DNA of 64,000 bases from Tricholoma matsutake (Eukaryota > Basidiomycota > Agaricomycetes > Agaricales > Tricholomataceae). The notes under the pieces were generated by a model. The model saw only the letters and a list, made by a program, of their open reading frames with translations. It searched no databases and was not told where the DNA came from. Shown here piece by piece: positions 53,469 through 63,419 of the stretch; position 1 is the stretch's first letter; the number at the start of each line of letters is the position of its first letter. The stretch covers positions 682,001 through 746,000 of the forward strand of contig AP026538.1 of assembly GCA_026075535.2 (NCBI GenBank), given 5' to 3'. Position numbers and translations under genes: made by a program.

Positions 53469-54212
53469 TCATTTCGAGAATGATATCAATTGCACCTCTG
53501 GCTGCCTGGCGTTTAATTGGCCGAGAGCGTCCTGTGGCCACTCTAATGTCAGGGATCGGCCTCCACTCAGTAGAAAAGGAACTATCTCACCAGAAGGAAG
53601 TTCGATCACCAGATAGATGTGCCCAGCCACAACTTCATCATGGTGAAGCTCTTCCCAGTTATCTTAGTTCAAGCAAGCTGCTAGGACCTCTTCTCTGGAC
53701 TTGCTGCCAACCCTCTCCACTGGAACCCGGAGCTTCTGATACCCGCAGTCATTCGCCCTGCATTCTTTCAGCTCGGGTATGCTTAAGCCGCCGCCGCCAA
53801 GCTTGAAAACTCTTTGAAGACTATAGGTGGGCTCAACTTCAACATCGCAAACCATACCCCTCACGAAGACACCAAGCCACATCAAGCCTGAGGCTGCAGG
53901 TTGCTCATCAGTGTCAGCAATCTTCCAAGTGTGAGATCCAGAGAAGTCGGATGAACTCATGTTGTTCACAAGATTGGAGGATCTAGGAAAGATGGCACAA
54001 TAACAAACAGGACCTGGGCAAGTGAAAATGGGGATGAAGTGGACTAGTAGAACCATTAGACCAAGCTTGACAGAGCAGAAGTCCAGAAACTCACAAGAAC
54101 CTGACAAATCCTCACCATCTGCTGTCCTCCAGGCTTTCTCGTTCCAGAGGTCCCCACTTGCCCTGATTATCCGGTCTCTGCCAAATGAAGACACTGTTTG
54201 AGGACCTTGCAT
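53469..54212 (-). pseudogene. unknown two-exon gene with one in-frame TAA
   Basis: Exon 1 is 54,095-54,212 (ATG, MQGPQTVSSFGRDR ... GEDLSGS). An 81 bp intron (GTGAGT...TGCCCAG) follows, then exon 2 at 53,469-54,013. Exon lengths 118 and 545 sum to a multiple of three and the frame reads to a TGA at 53,469, except for a TAA at 53,664-53,666. Sense continues beyond the TAA (DNWEELHHDEVVAGHIYLVI). I do not recognise the family. Its 3' end lies just upstream of the phosphorylase relic, same strand. Either a 220-codon pseudogene or a 135-codon shortened protein. Confidence 0.5.
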
Positions 54213-54910
54213 ATTTTCTTTTCTCTACTCTCAGGCAAGGCATTGCCTAGTCGGAACGAGGAAGCAGCCCACCTGCAGTGGGTGTGCCTCCACCCAAATA
54301 CATAAGGGGTGGCAAAGGCGAGGGGTCTGTTTGGTAATGGTATGGCTGTTCGAGGGTTGAGGTGGGAACGATGGGTATGGGGGTAGTTGTGAGGGGAAGA
54401 TTGAGGGTGGGTCCATGGTTATTGGGGTGTTAAGGAGGATCCCTGAGTCAAAGGAATTGAACCGCGAGCGCAACGCTTCTTTGATTTCGGAGAGGTTGAG
54501 AGGTTTGGGAGCTAGATGTGGTATGAAGTTAGTTAGGGCTAATGGGCGAAACAGATGGGTCCATACTTTTGGGTAGTTCTCGGCTCCTTTTTGGGGGTTG
54601 TTGAGTGCATCGCAGGGGCATCTGGTGGTAGAGGACTGCTGTTATGTGTCTAGATATATGCGCCAGGCGGTACTGGTTAATGAAACAGATGGGGGCGCAT
54701 CACTTTTCGTAGATGAGCACAGAAAAGAAAACCCCAACATATGCCATTCATCTCGTCCAGTGGATCGGAAATCATTTACATGGCTACCCATCTGCGTATT
54801 TTCTCCACAAATGCCCAGGAAGACCACGGCCATGTCAAATGTGGCAGAACAAAAAACTAGAAGGTAAACTAGAAGGTAAACGTCCACTAATGACATCCCT
54901 AGCAGTAAGA
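54213..54910. other. non-coding or low-complexity stretch
   Basis: Contains a Pro/Ser-rich minus-strand frame (54,231-54,473) over GT-rich DNA that is probably compositional, and a GTAAACTAGAAG direct duplication near 54,862-54,880. No domain recognised. Confidence 0.4.
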
Positions 54911-56230
54911 GTTGTTGACTGCACTAATCGCGGCGGTTTCCCATGCTGGAAAATTGGAGGATCAAATGTGATAGAATGCAGTGTGCATGCACGATGACTG
55001 AGATGCAGCAAATGACAGGAACATGATTGTCTTTCTCCCACGCTCATCAGGTCTGCTCACAAGTACATCCTAGTACGTCCTGTCACAAGAAAGGTGCGGC
55101 ACAACTACCACCCTGAAATCATGACCATTGCTTTGTAAGTGCAGGATCTCTCATGCTAATCAGGTCTCCTCATGAGTACGTCCTAGTACATCCTGTCACA
55201 AGGTGTGGCATAACTGCCACCCTGAAATTGTGACCATTGTTTTTGTAAGTACCCTTTCTTACCTACATCATAATTGCAATCTGAACTGTGGATATTCTTG
55301 CAAAGACGACACTAACATCATACCAGAAGATGCAGCGATACAACACCATATTTCTTGAACTGCCAATGGCGCATCGGGAAAATTAAAGGAATGACTTTCA
55401 GGACTGATTCTGAGGTTAGAAGGTGCAATGACGTCGCCATGTTTGGCTACCTTTTTCAAAACATTGCAAAAGAACCTGCCAGAGGGCAAAATAATGGAGA
55501 ACCCATATGTGATTTTTTTGCTTATTTCATGGTTTGAAGGATGGTGCTACGTCCACGGCCCACATAGCCAATCATCTCTAGATCTATTCTCTTCTCTAAA
55601 TAGAATCAGCGCCATAAGGGCTGCTCCTCGTTCCCTACCTTATCAATTCTGCGCGGGATTCCGCTGCATATATCATTCATTTGTTGGGATTTCAGCCACA
55701 AATCCTTCTGAGGTTTCCATTTTCCATTTTATTTCAATCCCTGCGCGGGAATCCGCTGCAGCTGTATACTCTACACCTCTATTTTGGCCTAAAGGCACAG
55801 CCGCTCAAATATTGACATGCAGGAGTGTATCGATATCTCTGTAGGAAGTTTGAAGATGCAGCTCTGCTCTTCGGTCTGCAATCCTTGCGATCTGTATTCT
55901 TTGACTGCAGGGCAAATATAATGCTGTGTAGCTTCTCCATCTGGTTATTCATTTAGTCGTGTTCTGCATTTCTTTTCATTTTCCAGGATGACTAATTCAC
56001 TCCTGGTGGTTGTGACCAGCCAGGGAGACTGGCGTTGCAGCTCTGCCTTGTGTTTACTCTAGATCTGCGGGCGGGGGTTTGCTACAACGATCACAATGCC
56101 ATTTGTTTTTCTCATTTCAGCCACGTTGTTCATGGTGCCGTCGCAATTGATGAACTCTGTTCTGGGACCATTCTCAACTTACCTGCATGCTCATTAAAAG
56201 TCGTAGTACTAGTGGGCAAATTAGTGTTGA
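54911..56230 (+). repeat. third, partial copy of arm sequence, with an internal orientation switch
   Basis: 54,911-55,023 matches 51,568-51,680 in right-arm orientation. 55,024-56,230 matches about 38,713-40,074 in left-arm orientation, with about 200 bp (39,227-39,424) missing at 55,538. The copy includes two minisatellite units and the 73-codon frame (55,268-55,489, minus). It is more diverged from both arms than they are from each other in places. End points are sharp. Confidence 0.85.
55268..55489 (-). CDS. conserved 73-codon ORF, third copy
   Basis: Same frame as 38,957-39,178 and 50,497-50,718, still open. Reads PSGRFFCNVLKKVAKHGDV. Function unknown. Confidence 0.3.
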   Translation of the reverse strand: MPSGRFFCNVLKKVAKHGDVIAPSNLRISPESHSFNFPDAPLAVQEIWCCIAASSGMMLVSSLQEYPQFRLQL

Positions 56231-56800
56231 TCAAGTCATGGCAGAAATTTGTCTCATCTATTCTTCTGCGTCCGCATCTCCAATGCACCAATGCTTTCCT
56301 CAACCTCCTACATCCATGTGTAAGTAGAGCAAGCATACATGGACCTTCTTTGATAGATCAGCAAGCATTAAATAGGAGTGCGACCGGAAGGCGGGCTCGA
56401 TGAGTTCAAAGGGTGGGCAGTAAAGGAGATCAGGGATAGTATGTGCTTTGTTCCATGTCCCTTTCCCATGTTGTGAATCAGTTTCATCTTTTATAGACAT
56501 TGAGAGGAACATAGAGGAGAGGGCGGCTCAGATAGGCAAGAAGGACCAGGACAAGCCTGAAGATATTTATACAGCGAGATTCGAAGCTTACTCCTGCATT
56601 GTCGTCCATTGGACTACCAGGACATCTCGAGTTGCAACTCCTCCTGCAATTCGATGTATGGAGGAGAAGCAGTACTAGTTGCAGTAGTACCCATGCTTGG
56701 CTTCGGCCCTCTAGCCGATTCAAGCCAGCTCCTCACTCGATTCATTGCATAGAGTAGAAGCCTCGGAATAATGAAGCAACTCGAAAAGGTCAACACTTCT
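56231..56800. other. unassigned sequence with short frames
   Basis: Minus-strand text such as LLYCPPFELIEPAFRSHSYL (about 56,370-56,440) looks coding but is brief, and no splice structure is clear. Nothing else recognised. Confidence 0.3.
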
Positions 56801-56859
56801 AGAAATGGAGGCCATAATCCACTCCACCTTGTCCGCATCCTCGAATGCCTCTCTGTCCC

Positions 56860-57420
56860 ATTTAAACTCTTGCTGCAAATGATGTCGTCTGTCCACTGAG
56901 TATCATATTCCTTATTTTGGCATACCAGGCATCAATCACTGAGGCCAGCTTCGCAGGTGCATGTTCTGCAGCCAACAGCAAAGCAAATGCATTCTCTGGC
57001 GTCATCCGTTTGCCCACACCATTCAGAAGGCTTTCCATAACCTTACCTTGTAAGCAAAGAAACTTGGACTCGGATGTACACTAACCCTCATAGAACATAT
57101 ACAACTCTGCATGTCTTGCTCCCCGCTCCAGCAAGCCGTTCTTGATGGTGTGCACATTGTCGGCATCTGCCACCTGTGCCCCCAAAAACCAGTGGTGAGG
57201 CCCTCGTATTCTGGAAACTAGAGTAAAGAAGCTATGAACATCCCTTGGACAATCCGAGCCTGGATCTCATCATGCCTTCCCGCTACTTTAGTAGTACTAG
57301 TGGGTTTTAGGGTGTTGTAGCTCCAAATGCAAAACGAGTGATATTTCTGGGCCATCGAATGGACGATCGATCTCACATGCTTGTTTCAGCTTCTCGTCGA
57401 ACCACCGCACTCGCTGTCAT
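56860..57420 (-). pseudogene. unknown multi-exon gene remnant
   Basis: Minus-strand pieces in order: RWFDEKLKQACEIDRPFDGP (about 57,340-57,400), HDEIQARIVQGMFIASLL (about 57,230-57,295), VADADNVHTIKNGLLERGAR then HAELYMFYEG (57,085-57,175), a 40 bp intron-like gap, and KVMESLLNGVGKRMTPENAF then LLAAEHAPAKLASVIDAWYA, ending at a TAA near 56,866. Consistent coding texture and introns indicate a real former or present gene. A TAG near 57,306 interrupts it. Family not recognised. Confidence 0.45.
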
Positions 57421-57864
57421 GTTCGATAGGTGGACATGAGGGGTGAACTGTAGGAAACTAAAGCACTGAGATCTGCACTCTGCAGTTCACAGGGCTTTTA
57501 ACCCTACTATTGGGGGGCTATGATCAGCTCAGCCTTTGTCAGGACCTGGTCAAGTTAGAGAGGGTGCTAGTGGTTCCGGGGTAGAAATCTGGAGGGAAGG
57601 GGGTGGGCCCCCCCACTGGTTGGGTGAGTGGGGATTGCCACGTAGCAGTTAGCCACCGCAGATTCAGAATGTGTTAATAGATTTCTAACTTGCTTATACT
57701 TTCTAGTGTTCTCATTGGTACGTATTTCCACTAAACTTGTCCTTCGCATATCCATAAATTACAACCCTATTCAAGATGCTGACGAGTACAATGACGAGAT
57801 TGTAGAAGAGGTTCATATACTTTTCTCTTTGCTTCTAACGCACATATAGGCTTCCTTTCTCTGC

Positions 57865-58086
57865 ATGCATTTTGCCGGTCCAGAACTGACGTGCATAGGA
57901 TATACATTTTCTATGCCCACTGGGCGGATGATGGACCATGTCAAAAAACTAGGGAGCAACAAAATCTCAATGGTGTTGGATTACAACTCATGGCTGACAA
58001 TACCAGACCCTGAGAGGCATAAGGACCCAGATCAGATATTGTACCTTAATGAACATCCACTGCTGAATATGAGATTGTTGGTCTAG
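57865..58086 (+). CDS. unknown C-terminal exon, convergent with the APRT gene
   Basis: After an acceptor-like ACATATAG (57,843-57,850) the frame reads CMHFAGPELTCIGYTFS ... KKLGSNKISMVLDYNSWLTI and ends at TAG 58,084-58,086, 11 bp before the stop codon of the gene on the other strand. An upstream exon (INYNPIQDADEYNDEIVEEV, about 57,752-57,811) is likely. Family not recognised. Confidence 0.4.
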   Translation: MHFAGPELTCIGYTFSMPTGRMMDHVKKLGSNKISMVLDYNSWLTIPDPERHKDPDQILYLNEHPLLNMRLLV

Positions 58087-58097
58087 ATTGTCTACTT

Positions 58098-58797
58098 CTA
58101 ATTGTTGGATTGGACGATGGAGTATACTGGGGCATCCAGTTTAGTGCTTCCTTCGAGAAACACAAATTCGATGATGAAAGGGTATTCCAGAGTTTTCCTG
58201 CCTTGTTTTGCGATGAGTTCTCCTGCTGCTTTAGCCGAACCACCTATTGTAAATTTGAGATATTTGCAGTAGAGCAACCAAAAGTGTTTGCCAGCACACC
58301 TGTGGCTATCAAGTCGTTGATCACAATGACAGCTTGGCCTGCTCTAATCGCACCAACTTGGATTTCAAAAGAGTCCTAAGGTTGGTTAGCGCAAGTATGC
58401 TAGCACTTGTTATATACTTGCCGTGCCGTATTCCTTTTCATAGGATGCAACGACACAGTCGCCTGGTAGCTTCCCTTGTTTCCTGACAGGAACGAATGCT
58501 GCACCCAGTCTTAATGTGATTATAGGACCCAAGAGAAATCCCCAAGCATCAAGACCGACGACGACATCGATCTTCCCAGATGGCGAGCTTGCTATTGTGT
58601 GCGATGTCAAATGATGCAACAAATGCGTGAGGTGTGTTTCGAAAGCGATTGGATTCCTCAGGATCGGAAAAATATCCAAAAACACGATACCCTGGTACCA
58701 AAAGCTGAATAAAACCAATGACAACCCCGTGACCAGTTTACCTTCTGAGGGAAGTCTGGTGAGCCATCAGATGAGACTTGATGATTTCAATGTTCAT
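58098..58797 (-). pseudogene. adenine phosphoribosyltransferase, four exons, frameshifted
   Basis: APRT salvages adenine to AMP using PRPP. Exons: 58,742-58,797, 58,422-58,691, 58,300-58,375 and 58,098-58,243. Introns are 50, 46 and 56 bp, the second with a GC-AG donor (GCAAGT). Text: MNIEIIKSHLMA, then DFPQK|GIVFLDIFPILRNP, GKIDVVVGLDAWGFLLGPI, FVPVRKQGKLPG, and the PRPP loop VIVINDLIATGGSAKAAGEL, ending APVYSIVQSNN. Total exon length is one base short of 549, and the lost base is in exon 1 between LMA and PDF. Conserved DARGF is DAWGF, and the acidic pair of the PRPP loop is ND instead of DD. Probably inactive. Confidence 0.85.
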
Positions 58798-59380
58798 GCC
58801 GTCGTGATAAGACAGTTCAGTTCATAAATCAACACGTGCTCTCATTTGCCATTGTTTGCACTACAAAAGTAGTGGGCTCTGCTGCCGCTTGCCAGCGTGC
58901 TACCCGGTTATTTGTACAAAGTAACCATCATAGATCCCCGCAATATGCCCAGGCCAATGAGCCCTGCACTTCTTGAATTGCCACTCAAGGTTCATCGAGT
59001 GGCACAATCATGAATCCCACCTTTGAGACCAACGTTCCAGTTTTTTCTTCGACTACATATCTCATCCTAAATTCTGCTGCCTTTTCACTTGCTCCGGCAT
59101 GCGGTGGTCACGGTGAGATAACTCATCTTAGAATATTTAATGCAACTCCAGTGCGTAATCTATCCTTGGCCTTCTACTTGGTTTTAAAAATAGTTTCCAG
59201 GCTCTGGAACAGTTGAGATCACTACGAAACATCTGATATACCTCAGTTAACATCCATCGTTTTTATCCTAGGCCGTTGGAATCTGAGGATGTTATCATCA
59301 CGCACGGCGACATATGTGACAAAGAACAAATGTATGTCCGAACCATTTTTATTGTGTTACCCTTGCACCGACATCTTAGT
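58798..59380. other. intergenic or unassigned
   Basis: A 68-codon plus frame (59,010-59,216) has no recognised domain. No repeat ends. It probably holds the promoter region of the APRT relic on the minus strand. Confidence 0.35.
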
Positions 59381-59389
59381 TATTGAGTC

Positions 59390-60118
59390 ATAACCCCACC
59401 ACGGAAACTTCTATCTCCCAGATTGTTGCCGAAGACGTGCCAAATTTGACTACCATGGAACCTCCTATCGCCCAGATTGTTGCCGACACCGCAGTGGCAG
59501 ATGTTGGGTATGTAATATTTGCTACTGACAAGGACAACATTGATGGAATGTGAACATAGTAAAAAATGTTATCGCGAAATACAGATACCCTGGCTGGATT
59601 TGAATGCAGCAACCTTGTGAGATTCCTAGCACTAATACATTGGTGGTTGACCATAACCTTTTGTGATTTTCAGAGTGCACAAACAGGTGAGTGATCATGA
59701 GTTATGATGGATGTATGCAGCTGACATGTTGCAGCTCATACGTTGGCCCCGCAAGATAAGGGAAGGCCAAAGCTTCAGATGGTTCGGGACTCAGGCCCAA
59801 GAACAACTTACATCCCCTCCACCGAGTCAACTTTTACCTGGGCTGGTACCTGGCGATCTGTTCATCCACCTACTTGACGGAACAGGTGTACATGTGAATC
59901 CGGAAAATAAAGAGATGTCACTTGGATGAAGAGCTCAGATGTGGATGTTCATCATGCCACAAGACAGAGAGAATGTGTGGATACCTGTCCCTTGGGGATA
60001 TCAGTCGCTTGCATTCGCTGAATTGCACTTGGTTATCACAGCCACCAACTATCCATCTTTCGTTGCGGACAGTACATGGGATAGGAAGTATAGAAACTAT
60101 TCCCGTCTGATAAATTGA
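59390..60118 (+). pseudogene. unknown gene remnant with in-frame TGA
   Basis: An upstream frame (59,393-59,553) reads SISQIVAEDVPNLTTMEPPI then AQIVADTAVADVGYVIF, with a repeated QIVA block. After intron-like sequence (GTGAGT at 59,689, acceptor near 59,720) the frame reads ADMLQLIRWPRKIREGQSFR ... GDLFIHLLDGTGVHVNPENK to a TGA at 59,927. It then continues in the same frame (AQMWMFIMPQDRENVWIPVP ... ELHLVITATNYPSFVADSTW) to a TGA at 60,116-60,118. Family not recognised; coding texture is clear on both sides of the stop. Confidence 0.5.
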
Positions 60119-60155
60119 CTATCTTAGAATATTTGGAAATGCGATGAGTCAGTAA

Positions 60156-62009
60156 TTAGATGATGTAGATATCTGTATCAATTGCATATCCTTCACCAAT
60201 CGAGAATGGCAGAATTTGAATTTCTGTGGGTGTCCTATTTCCCAGCACAGTGCACAGGTAGATGCCAACGCAAGCAATTATTGTGCATGCGAACACAATA
60301 CAGTACTTGAATCTTGACCAGGAAAATCATAATGGTAGAGGGAATGTTGCAAAATACCTCACTAGAAAGCTGCTGAGAAAATCCACTACCTCATGTAGGA
60401 CTTGGACGATGTCCGAGGTCCAACTATCACTGATCATCCCATCTGACACCACATGACTGTATTCTTCCTTCGAGTGGCCAGATCCTGGTCCTTGACTTTG
60501 ATTCTCTCGAGGGAGGCGTACTTTGCTTATTGTGCAACTACCACTGTTGTCCAACATCTGTCCATAGGACTCAGTAGGCAACAGCTCGGACTTGGGTGGA
60601 TAATGTTGGGGCTCAGGGGTACTGAGATCTGGGTTTACACAGTTTTCAGGGCCCTCTATCTGGCCATCACTGAAGCAGCATTGGTTTGTGCTGGGTGAGC
60701 TGAGTGAACGAATGCCCCGCAGGGGAGAACTCTCCAACCAGTCCTCGACATATGATTCGGATGTCGTGATTTGCTGTCACAAATCTCCGTTCCTGGACGA
60801 ACCTGACTTGGATACTGTCTCCATTAATTCGTCTACAGCTGCATCTATTGACTCGGATTGAGTTAACTCCTCTCCGGGTTCCAGGGCTGGGCCCAGCCGA
60901 TGGGTGCTCGCACCAGCAATCTCATCCTCGAGCGAACGGAGGTGGGATGAGCCAGGTGAATGGATCCAGGGCAGGGGGGAGTCCTATAACCTTTCCTCGT
61001 CATACAATGACATGGCCTGCTGTCTCAAACTTCATTGCTCGGACAAATCGGAAACTGCCTCCACCAACTCGCCCAACACCCATTCTTGTTTCCCCTGCAT
61101 AGTAGAAATGGACTCAAGGATGGCATACATCGATTTTTCTCGAGCTGAAATCGTCTGCACCGATCCTTGCAGCTCTATGACCCTCTTTTCCATCCTGCCT
61201 AATACTAATTCTTCATTGAGCTTCTCTATTGCTAGTTTGTCTTTGAAATCCTGTATGGCTTCTACATGTAGATGATGAATATCAGTACACTGCAAGCAAT
61301 TACAGGAGTCTTACGATGGAGATTTGTGCGTTTTAAACTGCCCGCATCATTATTTAATTTACCATTCACAGCTTTATCCTCCAGGTCAGTAATTCGATCT
61401 TCTAGAGTTGTTATGCAAAGATCCTATCACCAGTCATGATCAGTAGTAATTTGGGGTGAGATGATACAGAATAAGGACTTACGACTGCCCCGAAATATCT
61501 CTTGTTTTCATGCACTGTGGCACTGTGGGATTGACCCTGCTCCTCCTGCAAGTCGTGCATATCTTGAAGTTTCTTGTTTGTTTGGTCCATATCAGTGGCT
61601 ATGGACTCTCTTGAAGCAAACAAAATCATAGCTTCATGGGTCATCATGAAGGTTGGTATGTAAAGGGCAAGTGCAAGTATTCCGAGGCACTCATCAATGG
61701 GCAGATCCTCTTGTGCACCGTTGACACCAAAAGGTAGCCTTCTGGTGAGGATTGTTTGACATCGCTCGTAGGATTCATTTGTCAGTTCAATTTGAATATT
61801 CCAATTAAATGCTTCAGTGAGGAGGGTATCCATGCTCATGTCATGGTTGCGGTTGAAGACCACCACGTCGGATTTGATTGTATAACTGGGGTGTTCGGTA
61901 ACAAAGGCTTGTAGCATATTTCTCAGGTACTAGAATGATGGTAAACAGCACCCAATTTTCGGTTAATGAAGCATACCTGGAAATCACGAGAATTGAGATG
62001 TGAAGCCAT
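60156..62009 (-). CDS. coiled-coil protein, possibly with C-terminal membrane anchor
   Basis: The ATG at 62,007-62,009 starts MASHLNSRDFQ. Exons 61,977-62,009, 61,483-61,929, 61,363-61,423 and 61,032-61,261 (introns 47, 59 and 101 bp, all GT-AG) splice to exactly 257 codons ending at a TGA at 61,032. The protein has a globular N-terminal half (IKSDVVVFNRNHD, IPTFMMTHEAMILFAS) and a long heptad-rich C-terminal half (LEDRITDLEDKAVN, KRVIELQGSVQTI). Coding sense continues downstream on the same strand (60,358-60,960, Pro/Ser-rich) and, after a 45 bp intron, ends in a hydrophobic segment (YCIVFACTIIACVGIYLCTV) and a TAA at 60,156. A 72 bp intron-like stretch could skip the TGA, giving a longer membrane-anchored form. 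The 256 aa version is firm; the extension is a hypothesis. Confidence 0.6.
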
Positions 62010-62067
62010 ATTCTGAAGACAGGGATGACATGTACCCCGAGCTCGGAGGTCCTTTCAATTAAACATC

Positions 62068-62100
62068 CACGTGAAAATCACGTACGCGTACTGTCACGTG
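62068..62100. promoter_or_regulatory. cluster of CACGTG elements with palindromic core
   Basis: CACGTG at 62,068 and 62,095 and TCACGT at 62,078 flank the palindrome GTACGCGTAC, all within 33 bp and 59 bp upstream of the first codon of the coiled-coil gene. CACGTG is the classic bHLH site. The role in this gene is inferred from position. Confidence 0.4.
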
Positions 62101-62366
62101 ATATTGACAATGTGACTCATTGCATACTCGTAAGTGATATCCATTCGGTATGTCAAATCATCTAAACGTTATGTAATGAACGCAATGTAATCGTCCGATG
62201 AGTCCAATATTCAACGTGTGGAAGTAGTACGTTCAACACTGACAGTCCCGACGTTTGTATATGTGCACTTAATATCAGTATTATGTACTATTAGTAAATA
62301 TTACTTATATACGAGATTCCAAATATAGCCAACGTCATTACATAAATACAAAACAAATATGATTAA

Positions 62367-62854
62367 TTAATTGTCTGCATCGATTTGTTCAGGAAAAGTG
62401 ACAGACACTGGAATGCCGCATGATATGCAAATCTTCGCGCTCTGCAGAAATCTGAGGGAAAGGCCGCAAGTTAATTCTGACTCAGATGCATCAGGGATTG
62501 GACATACCTCAAAACGGCAGCTTTTGCGGCCTCTCTGTCAGCCGGTTGAAGATTGACCACATCATCGTGTTTCCCACACTTCAACACCAAAAGCTTGCTG
62601 GGCCATCCGACGTTCTCACAAATCGCCCTCAAAGCTTTATTCTTCCTTCCAGAGTCGGGGCAGTACGTGTACTTGAGGACGAATTGTTGTTCATCATCAT
62701 TATCATCAGGGATGAAGATATAGCTTTGGCGGATACGACTGTTGCCACCTAGGACAGTATCAACAACAGGATGGCAAAGTCCTCTGTGGTTGGAATGAGA
62801 AAGTGTCGAGACAGAGATGGTTTGGAATGACAGCTTCTCATACGAAAAGAACAT
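62367..62854 (-). CDS. unknown 143 aa protein, two exons
   Basis: Exon 1 is 62,508-62,854 (ATG at 62,852-62,854, MFFSYEKLSFQTISVSTLS). A 56 bp intron GTATGT...CCTCAG follows, then exon 2 at 62,367-62,451. Lengths 347 and 85 sum to 432, 144 codons with a TAA at 62,367-62,369. Text includes SRIRQSYIFIPDDNDDEQQF, CPDSGRKNKALRAICENVG and a CISCGIP pair. The frame is also open for a few codons upstream of the ATG, after an acceptor-like TCTTGCAG, so a further 5' exon is possible. Family not recognised. Confidence 0.5.
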
Positions 62855-62869
62855 GGCTGTAACCTGCAA

Positions 62870-63419
62870 GATGAGGTTGAATGTACAGATTTTTTTTGGA
62901 GATCATTGGACGGGCATGGTAGTAGAATGCAGGTCTAGAAGTGTACTAGGCGAAGATCATCCCTATCGGCTGCCTATAAAGCCTTGCCATTGCCCTTTGT
63001 ACCATTGTGACGACAAAGCTGTCTTTTCAACAAGGATATTCTGTACTCCAAAAGGGATCTGCATATTATTGCCAATTGGGTGAGCGGAGCTTTAAAGCTT
63101 GTGGTCAGATCATCATGTGCAAGTTGAATTCATACTTGCCTGCCTACGTATACAGTACTTAACACTGCTCGCAATGTGTGATATGAGGAACTTCCGCATT
63201 GTTCTAATGAAAGCATACCACTTAGCACTTATCCATGACTGTCCCATGGTGACTTTTATACTACTGTGCACTGTAACAGATTGGGTTATATAAGGCTTAG
63301 GCAATGGGGAGGCGATGAGGAGCATAGCAGCGAGTCAACAAGCTAACTGATATTTGGTGGTAAGTCTGAACAGTTGGAGATCAGGTGTAAAGAATTCCTA
63401 CTTTATCCAACCAAGTTAA
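62870..63419. other. intergenic
   Basis: No convincing gene. A TATA-like TTATATAAGG is at about 63,284-63,293 on the plus strand, but the only downstream plus frame (63,374-63,712) overlaps a better minus-strand frame. Confidence 0.35.

Noticed and set aside
53664..53666. Programmed stop readthrough in the 53,469-54,212 gene
   Set aside because: A single TAA amid a region with several broken genes is better explained as decay. No conserved readthrough context is visible.
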